The position numbers and the translations under genes were made by a program. From Rhodoferax sp. (GTDB taxonomy: Bacteria > Pseudomonadota > Gammaproteobacteria > Burkholderiales > Burkholderiaceae_C), in the NCBI GenBank assembly GCA_030683195.1, contig JAUXQA010000265.1, positions 1 to 25,393 of the forward strand: a stretch of DNA of 25,393 nucleotides, in the 5' to 3' direction. Below, one piece after another: positions 20,498 to 25,393 of this stretch. The notes beneath the pieces were generated by a model that made no database searches, was not told the DNA's origin, and worked only from the letters and a program-made list of their open reading frames with translations. Within the stretch, counting starts at the first letter, position 1; each line of letters opens with the position of its first letter.

Positions 20498-22219
20498 CTA
20501 AATCAGTTCAAGTTGTGCAGAAAACAGCACATCGCATCGACTTTCAAGCTCAGCCCGGTCTTGCTGACCGTGCAGATTGTTCAACTGGCGCCACTGAGAC
20601 CGCTGAAGAATTTCGTGCGATTGGCTTGAGCGCCCTTTTGAAATGCTTATGGTCCCGTATTGCAGATAGCACTTGTAGCCGAATGTCCAATCGGTGGATT
20701 CCACCTTGCAGTGGTCCCTGATCATCTCCTCAGCAACGAAGGACAGGAAGTCATCCGCGCCCTCCTGGTCGATGGTGAGGTCCCCGTCGACCTCGACATC
20801 AATGACCAACGACCCATCGTTGAGGGTCTTTAGTTCGAATCCGCATGATTCATGGTGCATTTCCATGGTCACATGCCTCAAACCTGATACGTTGCCACGC
20901 ATGGCCGCATTAAAGGTTGCATGCCCGACTTGAATTTTCCCGATCTTCGGAACCGGTGTCTTGTGAACACGTCGAATCTCTGGCGCCAATTCAATTGCTC
21001 CGTTCATCACCTCAAAATAAATTCTGAGAGCAGTGAAAGGCGGGCAAAGCGCGTACTGCGACCAGCGTGCATCGATAGCGATCAATTGCCTTGTTGAAAT
21101 GATCGGCACCCCTGATTGCTCTTGCGCTGAGAGCGTATATCTCAACAAATTCTGGAGCATCTCAGGAGAATAGGTATCAGCACCGATGCTAATGTAGCCA
21201 GCCTCATCAATCGTGCGACCGACAAATGTTCGAAGGGTCCAGTCATATTGGCTTCTTGATATAAAATTTCTCAACTGCGCCAACGGCTTCAAATAACCAT
21301 ATCGCGTTGGATTCGATTCGATCATTTGTTCCATCGACCTATCTTCGGAAACGCGAGAACAGCACCAGCAGCCGGTGCGGCTGCCGCACGGTTTTGAGTT
21401 TGATGAACCTTTCATGTCTGCCACGATGACACAAGAGGATCCGCCGGCATCCCTGTATATACGCATGGTTTCGCTGAAATCGGAATAGGTATTGATAACG
21501 CCGGCGTTAGCCAGGCCTATGAATTGCCAAACATCATCCACTGAAAAGTCAAGAATAGGTGACAGTCGAAGATCACCAAAATCATTTTCCCAGATCCCTT
21601 CAGCTCGTTCGCCGCGCTTTGATATTCGCTGATCGCGAACGATCGATTCATCAAGTCTCACGCCTGTCATGACAACAGGACGTCTCCATTGGGCCAGGCC
21701 CTCAAGTTGTGCAAAGACTTCCTTTTGAGACTTTTGGTTAACCGAGATTTTCCAGTCCGTTGTGCAATCGCTACGACTGTCCGGAAATGACGGTAGTCCG
21801 CGGCCGCCGATCACACGTACCGGGAAGGATGCAGTAATCGTGGGCTTACCGATTTTTGCTTCTAGCGGAATTTCGTGGATGCTAGCGAATGCCAGCATTT
21901 TCTTGATTTCTGCTTTGGCTAACGATACGATTTCTGGCTGCTCTACCCCTGTGTCGGAATTGATAATCACAATAGGGGGGCACATCGAACCATTGGCAAT
22001 AATGTCCCTCGCGGTGGTGAGTGTGATACCAACGAGAGTTGAACTATCTTTGCCAGCCGAATATGCCACTACCAGGGGATGTCCCTGCAGCAGCACTTCT
22101 TTTATGCGTCGTGTTGCGCGTTCTTCTGGTTCTTCAGTTGATTTTACGATGACGTATTTTCCTGAATCTTCATTCAATACTTCAAGGTCAAAAAGATCAT
22201 TTTTGAAATTTGAGTCCAT
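20498..22219 (-). CDS. DndC-like PP-loop sulfurtransferase (PAPS-reductase family) with C-terminal extension, 573 aa
   Basis: The start MDSNFKNDLFDLEVLNE at 22217-22219 is chosen because the 75 codons further upstream run through the leader. The PP-loop SAGKDSS (54-60) binds and activates ATP. DCTTDWKI (151-158) and a cysteine cluster CGSRTGCWCC (278-287) followed by EDRSMEQM match DndC, the iron-sulfur protein of DNA phosphorothioation, better than assimilatory PAPS reductase. Residues from about 370 to 573 form an extension that I do not recognise, with further cysteines. No dndB, dndD, dndE or cysteine desulfurase gene is present, so it may use a host desulfurase or carry out a different modification. 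A leader copy ends 26 nt before the start. Confidence 0.8.
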   Translation of the reverse strand: MDSNFKNDLFDLEVLNEDSGKYVIVKSTEEPEERATRRIKEVLLQGHPLVVAYSAGKDSSTLVGITLTTARDIIANGSMCPPIVIINSDTGVEQPEIVSLAKAEIKKMLAFASIHEIPLEAKIGKPTITASFPVRVIGGRGLPSFPDSRSDCTTDWKISVNQKSQKEVFAQLEGLAQWRRPVVMTGVRLDESIVRDQRISKRGERAEGIWENDFGDLRLSPILDFSVDDVWQFIGLANAGVINTYSDFSETMRIYRDAGGSSCVIVADMKGSSNSKPCGSRTGCWCCSRVSEDRSMEQMIESNPTRYGYLKPLAQLRNFISRSQYDWTLRTFVGRTIDEAGYISIGADTYSPEMLQNLLRYTLSAQEQSGVPIISTRQLIAIDARWSQYALCPPFTALRIYFEVMNGAIELAPEIRRVHKTPVPKIGKIQVGHATFNAAMRGNVSGLRHVTMEMHHESCGFELKTLNDGSLVIDVEVDGDLTIDQEGADDFLSFVAEEMIRDHCKVESTDWTFGYKCYLQYGTISISKGRSSQSHEILQRSQWRQLNNLHGQQDRAELESRCDVLFSAQLELI

Positions 22220-22245
22220 ACATATAGGTGAATGACCATGGACTT

Positions 22246-22293
22246 CCCCCACGGGAATATCCCGGTCGGGTTGGTGATGCTGTGAACGACAGC
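22246..22293 (-). promoter_or_regulatory. Bipartite leader hairpins before the DndC-like gene
   Basis: On the minus strand, hairpin I is GCTGT-CGTTC-ACAGC (22293-22279, perfect). The linker is ATCACCAA. Hairpin II has outer CCC/GGG and inner CGGGA-TAT-TCCCG (22270-22246). Confidence 0.8.
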
Positions 22294-22538
22294 TCGCGGT
22301 TAATGCTTTCGCAATAGGTGAGCCAATTGTAGGCTGATGAAGGCCACAACTAGCGGGTGAATTCTTCCACCGAGTTTGTTCTAAGCGTGATGCGCCTCTG
22401 TCAGACCCAGCACATTGCCTTGATGGGCGGCTTTGGCGGCGCACTGTTGTTCACATCAGCACCGCCTGGGCGACTGGCCCATGCAGGCTTAATGAAATCA
22501 GGCTCAAGAAGCCGTGCAGACTTTTGTTCGGATATGAA

Positions 22539-23066
22539 TCAATCCGCGATGGAGTCGTTCAATTCGTCGCCGCTTATCTCGCCGCCGGTGAAGCAATCTA
22601 CGATAGGTGTAACCCCTTTTGGCACTGTGAGCCGGTACAAACCGTCATCGTCACTTTGTTCCTTGCGGTACAGACGGGCTGCTTCGAGTCGCGAGATATC
22701 GTTCTCGAATGGACCTTCCAAGACGGGCTCAACGTCACCCAACATGACCAACAAGTACATGTCGAATAGTTCTTCCGTTTTTTGCGTGGCAATGTCTTGT
22801 CGATCTGCCAAAGTGTCGACAGTTGATAGGATGTACGTTTTCCAAACGTTTCCGGATGGCAAGGAGTTGACGATCTGGAAAACACTGTTGCCTCGGTCGA
22901 CATCAATGAAATTTTCATTCAGGATAGCGTGCTGCAAGCAAATCAGGTTAACCAGTGAGGGCAAACCATATTGTTCGGCAATTCCACCAGGGGTTTCGAC
23001 TGATGCCAGCAGTTCGTTCATGAACAGAAGGGCGAGCGTGTGAGATTGAGTACTGTTTTTGGGCAT
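22539..23066 (-). CDS. Unknown protein O, 175 aa
   Basis: It starts MPKNSTQSHTLALLFMNELL at 23064-23066, with no clear Shine-Dalgarno. The protein is acidic, helical and soluble. The middle part (VWKTYILSTVDTLADRQDIA, then ELFDMYLLVMLGDVEPVL) contains apolar helices but no membrane segment. The family is not recognised. The leader ends only 17 nt before the ATG, the shortest spacing in the set. Between its stop and the next leader (22294-22538) I see no gene. Confidence 0.7.
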   Translation of the reverse strand: MPKNSTQSHTLALLFMNELLASVETPGGIAEQYGLPSLVNLICLQHAILNENFIDVDRGNSVFQIVNSLPSGNVWKTYILSTVDTLADRQDIATQKTEELFDMYLLVMLGDVEPVLEGPFENDISRLEAARLYRKEQSDDDGLYRLTVPKGVTPIVDCFTGGEISGDELNDSIAD

Positions 23067-23083
23067 ATTTTGCGTTGAATGTG

Positions 23084-23142
23084 AACCGGCCGTGATTCAC
23101 GGCTCGATACGGTTGATGGGGGTCCAACAGGGCGTTGAACCC
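23084..23142 (-). promoter_or_regulatory. Bipartite leader hairpins before gene O
   Basis: On the minus strand, hairpin I is GGGTTCAAC-GCCCT-GTTGGACCC (23142-23120, nine pairs, one G-U). The linker is CCATC. Hairpin II has outer AACCG/CGGTT and a perfect inner GCCGTG-AAT-CACGGC (23114-23084). Here the usual CCC/GGG is replaced by compensating pairs. Confidence 0.75.
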
Positions 23143-23149
23143 ATGCTGT

Positions 23150-23563
23150 TTAAAACTGTTCGGACAGAACTTCCTGCGGAGGCTCAGGCTCGAAAAGGTT
23201 ATCCCGGATCTGGTCCAGGAAGTTCATGACGATGGGTACGTCTGCGCAGACGGTTCGCATGCTGCCGAGCATCTTGATCTGAAGTATGGGAACGACCTTC
23301 TCCGGTCGGTACCGGCTGTCTTGGGCATACACATATAACAGCGTGCCCTCGGACCATCCGAATTGAACCATGACGTTGAACATCGGATCTGTTTCGATCG
23401 GCCACAACAGTGTTGGGTTGTCATCAAGGCTGCTCTCCCCCACAACATTGATCCAGTGAATCGACGTATTGGCGGCTTCAAGGACTTTGGTGAGGGCCCT
23501 GGCCACGGTGCGGGCAAACAAGGGCTTGCGCACTGGGGTGACAGGTTGAAGTGGTGAACTCAT
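23150..23563 (-). CDS. Unknown protein P, 137 aa
   Basis: Its ATG (23563-23561) overlaps the stop of gene Q as ATGA. The product is a mixed alpha/beta protein (KVLEAANTSIHWINVVGESS, then MFNVMVQFGWSEGTLLYVYA) with an acidic tail. It has no leader of its own, consistent with coupling to gene Q. The family is unknown. Confidence 0.7.
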   Translation of the reverse strand: MSSPLQPVTPVRKPLFARTVARALTKVLEAANTSIHWINVVGESSLDDNPTLLWPIETDPMFNVMVQFGWSEGTLLYVYAQDSRYRPEKVVPILQIKMLGSMRTVCADVPIVMNFLDQIRDNLFEPEPPQEVLSEQF

Positions 23564-24024
23564 GACGGAACACTTTCGCCAGCCGACATTGAATTCCTGA
23601 CCTTCTGCATGATCGCCGCGTGCCCGAGCGTGGCCACGTCATTGAATGTGAAGTGGCGCCCTATCCCATTGACAAACGCATAGACAGCAGTGATGCGCCC
23701 CGACAGATGCTCACACATCTTGAAGGAGGATCCGCTGGAGTCGCGCTGCCAATCATCCGGAGGCAAAACCTCCAGCATCTTGACATAGACTTCCTCGCTA
23801 ATTTCCATTGGCTCGGTTATCAGCATGGATTCCTTTTGAGCCACAACGGTTTCGAGTTCTCCGATCTCGACGCCTGGATACCGGTCATTAAGTTGGGTCC
23901 GGGTTTCCCCGCTGAGATTCGCCACATACACGCCAGCAGAATTCAGCGTGGCTATATCAACGACTTGCGGGACGAAGTTGTTGATGGCCGGTGTATAGAA
24001 AACAGGGTGCTTGAATTGATTCAT
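23560..24024 (-). CDS. Unknown protein Q, DUF1419-like signature, 154 aa
   Basis: The start MNQFKHPVFYTPAINNF at 24022-24024 is an ATG; the frame could extend to a TTG at 24054 but that would enter the leader. The C-terminal part (VYVKMLEVLPPDDWQRDSS, then SFKMCEHLSGRITAVYAFV) resembles the LPP...FRMxE signature that I associate with DUF1419 proteins of plasmids; this is from memory and unverified. It is a soluble protein with no catalytic motif. It overlaps gene P by four bases. Confidence 0.7.
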   Translation of the reverse strand: MNQFKHPVFYTPAINNFVPQVVDIATLNSAGVYVANLSGETRTQLNDRYPGVEIGELETVVAQKESMLITEPMEISEEVYVKMLEVLPPDDWQRDSSGSSFKMCEHLSGRITAVYAFVNGIGRHFTFNDVATLGHAAIMQKVRNSMSAGESVPS

Positions 24025-24051
24025 CTTGGTCTTGAATTGCCAAGAAACGAG

Positions 24052-24107
24052 CAACCCGTGCGGGTGTCATTTCCCGGTGGGTTGATTGAAATTGCTGTAA
24101 CCACAGC
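24052..24107 (-). promoter_or_regulatory. Bipartite leader hairpins before gene Q
   Basis: On the minus strand, hairpin I is GCTGT-GGTT-ACAGC (24107-24094, perfect). The linker is AATTTCAAT. Hairpin II has outer CAACCC/GGGTTG and inner CGGG-AAATGACA-CCCG (24084-24052). This copy has the longest continuous outer stem. Confidence 0.8.
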
Positions 24108-24187
24108 TGGGCATTGACACAAAAGTGCCTTTGGTTTTCGGAGTTTAACACCCACCTACCCCAGTGACGTACCGCAATTGCGAGATG

Positions 24188-24212
24188 AAAAAAAACCCGC
24201 ATAAAGCGGGTT
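24188..24212 (-). terminator. Rho-independent terminator after gene R
   Basis: On the minus strand, AACCCGC-TTTAT-GCGGGTT runs into eight T residues. It lies about 25 bases after the stop of gene R (24237), so gene Q has its own transcription start. Confidence 0.9.
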
Positions 24213-24236
24213 CAAATTGTTGTCAATCGCCTAAAA

Positions 24237-24770
24237 CTATCTAAGTTCTGGCCCGTTGACCTTGGCCATGCTCCACGCGATGAGCGTTCGCTGGGCGAGG
24301 GGTTCCGCATGGGCCGCGAGGAATTCCTTGAATTCACACGGATGGGAGATGCCGTAAAACGCCTCCGCGTTAGTCGCGGTATCGCGTGCCTTGAGGTTGA
24401 TCCTGATGGGATGGCCTTTATAGGCTATTCCGTCTCGGAGATCGTGACCCTCTGCCTCAGCAAGAAGCCGTCTGGTCTTGCGAATATGCTGCTCCGGACT
24501 TGCGCACTTGCTGGCACTACCCAGCTTCAGCATGCCTCCTTCGCAGCCACCAGAAATCATAATTGCTGTACTGAGCACTTGAGCTCGCGTCCCCATGGAT
24601 ATGAGGCTCCATGACCGTGAACGCCGCCCGACGCCGGAGCGCGACGTGCCGAATTCGTAACAATTGCTGCTGCCCATCTGAACCAGATGAAAAAACAGAT
24701 CCTGCTCGTTGATGCCTTTTTGCGCTGGCAAGCGCGCCATCGTCTGGTGATAAATGATCTCAGAACTCAT
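24237..24770 (-). CDS. Unknown protein R, 177 aa
   Basis: The start MSSEIIYHQTMARLPAQKG at 24768-24770 is three bases after the stop of the upstream truncated gene, with GGAGAT located in that gene's last codons. The protein is basic with a Ser/Arg-rich part (GTSRSGVGRRSRSWSL, about 41-56) and a later helical region (AEAFYGISHPCEFKEFLAAH). No family is recognised. It has no leader, as expected for a downstream gene of the operon. Confidence 0.7.
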   Translation of the reverse strand: MSSEIIYHQTMARLPAQKGINEQDLFFHLVQMGSSNCYEFGTSRSGVGRRSRSWSLISMGTRAQVLSTAIMISGGCEGGMLKLGSASKCASPEQHIRKTRRLLAEAEGHDLRDGIAYKGHPIRINLKARDTATNAEAFYGISHPCEFKEFLAAHAEPLAQRTLIAWSMAKVNGPELR

Positions 24771-24773
24771 GAT

Positions 24774-25252
24774 TTACATCTCCAGGCAAAACTGGCATTG
24801 GAAGAAAGCACCCTGCCCGCTCGTGGGGTTGGCTGCCAATGAAGACGTCGCGGCGTCTGGTAGATGAACGACCGTCTCGACGGAGTTCTCACCCGGTTCA
24901 TCAGGCTCGTTACACCAGATGTCGAGGATCTTGTCGTAGGTGCCCAACGCGTCAACATCGATCAGCCTGAGCGTCCACAGGACTGTGGGTCCATCGGTGA
25001 AGCAGTCGGGTCGTTCGAGTAACGCGGCACCCACCGAAGGGTCGTTCATTTTCTCGAAAGCAGCGCAAAAGGCCCGTTTCTTGCGCTTGAGGGTCACTGT
25101 GAGGTAACCACCGCGCGCCACCAATTGGGCGTTCGTCATCGGATGACTGGCGGCTTCCCGCCAAAGGGCCAGGTAGTCCTCTGCGATCAAGCGTTTGTCG
25201 TTGCAATGTAGGATGCCAGCCTCAATATCGAGGGCGCGCTGATCACAAAGCC
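24774..25252 (-). pseudogene. Unknown gene S, 5' end removed by IS66
   Basis: The minus-strand frame is open to 25325, but bases from 25253 belong to the IS left end, so the native N-terminus is missing. About 159 residues remain, from LCDQRALDIEAGILHC to FFQCQFCLEM. They include LIAEDYLALWREAASHPMTN, then VLWTLRLIDVDALGTYDK. The product is mixed alpha/beta and cysteine-containing, with no recognised motif. It might still be expressed from the IS. Whether it is the rear part of gene A at the left edge is unproven. Confidence 0.65.
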
Positions 25253-25281
25253 GTATGCGTCCGGCCAACACATCTTGATGG
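25253..25281 (+). repeat. Left terminal inverted repeat of the IS66-family element
   Basis: GTATGCGTCCGGCCAACACA matches the reverse complement of the other end at 141, as described there. The first IS66 ORF starts about 58 bases further. IS66-family elements usually begin with GTA(A), which fits. Confidence 0.8.
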
Positions 25282-25310
25282 CTCGCTGACATCCAGAGAT
25301 AGTGTGTGCG

Positions 25311-25393
25311 ATGAACATCATGCACACCATGGCGAGCGAAGCTCGCACCAAAATCCCCAAGCGGCGGTTTTACAGTCCCGCGTTCAAACTCCA
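25311..25393 (+). CDS. tnpA: IS66-family TnpA-like protein, N-terminal start (partial)
   Basis: The frame reads MNIMHTMASEARTKIPKRR then FYSPAFKL and leaves the window. The KRRFYSPAFK-type start is typical of the small helix-turn-helix first ORF of IS66 and IS3 elements. Three in-frame ATGs (25311, 25320, 25329) are possible; none has a strong Shine-Dalgarno. Position just inside the left inverted repeat supports TnpA of the same element as at the left edge. Confidence 0.75.
   Translation, partial: MNIMHTMASEARTKIPKRRFYSPAFKL

Noticed and set aside
20498..22219. Assimilatory PAPS reductase (CysH).
   Set aside because: It is about twice the length of CysH and has the GCWCC...EDRSME block typical of DndC-type proteins, with no sulfate-assimilation genes nearby.
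13111..24107. The repeated intergenic hairpins could be integron attC sites.
   Set aside because: They lie before start codons in gene direction, are only about 45-70 nt, lack paired GTTRRRY/RYYYAAC cores at both ends, and no integron-type integrase is seen.
13111..24107. The repeats could be a CRISPR array or REP-type dispersed repeat.
   Set aside because: Spacing is gene-sized, the stems differ in sequence while pairing is kept, and each copy is at a fixed distance from a start codon. A REP-like origin cannot be fully excluded.
142..25252. Simple composite transposon with matching 8-bp target duplications.
   Set aside because: The octamers at the two inner borders differ. The outer borders are not in the window, so a composite unit is possible but not shown.

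Overview
The window looks like an accessory replicon (plasmid) or integrative element from a beta-proteobacterium, most likely Burkholderiales (Comamonadaceae-like). This is inferred from moderate-to-high GC, gene style, and a ParM/StbA-type partition locus, tyrosine recombinases and many small plasmid-type unknown proteins. No replication initiator, relaxase, rRNA or tRNA was found.

Both ends lie inside an IS66-family element in the same orientation. The left edge holds the last 33 codons of its transposase and its right inverted repeat (about 113-141). The right edge holds the matching left inverted repeat (25253 on) and the start of the first IS66 ORF. Each junction cuts a gene, and the flanking octamers differ, so this is not one simple insertion.

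Layout: (1) 142-1753, two minus-strand genes. (2) 2132-4475, a 200-bp segment bounded by 27-bp inverted repeats, then a small winged-helix-like gene, a tyrosine-recombinase-like protein lacking catalytic residues, and a coiled-coil/zinc-finger-like protein. (3) 4978-7613, a complete tyrosine integrase with a long C-terminal extension, overlapping by ATGA a winged-helix-like protein. (4) 7614-11501, a long non-coding stretch with inverted repeats, three 20-bp parC-like iterons, parM and parR candidates, an unknown gene and a VirB1-like lytic transglycosylase. (5) 11648-25252, about 17 mostly unknown genes, including an adenine-methyltransferase-like protein, a DndC/PAPS-reductase-like protein with a long C-terminal extension, and a divergent two-gene plus-strand operon.

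The most striking feature is a repeated bipartite leader. Thirteen genes, on both strands and in both the left and right blocks, carry the same 5' architecture 17-54 nt before the start codon. It consists of a short hairpin I (for example GCTGG/CCAGC), an A/T/C-rich linker often ending in CAACCC, then hairpin II with an outer CCC/GGG stem, an internal loop and an inner stem. The stem sequences differ between copies while pairing is kept, which is the signature of a structured RNA. Three more genes (12127, 12808, 17920) have only weak or no versions. Genes that overlap or directly follow an upstream gene lack it. This suggests that the unrelated unknown genes form one post-transcriptional regulon. 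I do not recognise the motif as a described family; a covariance-model search is needed.
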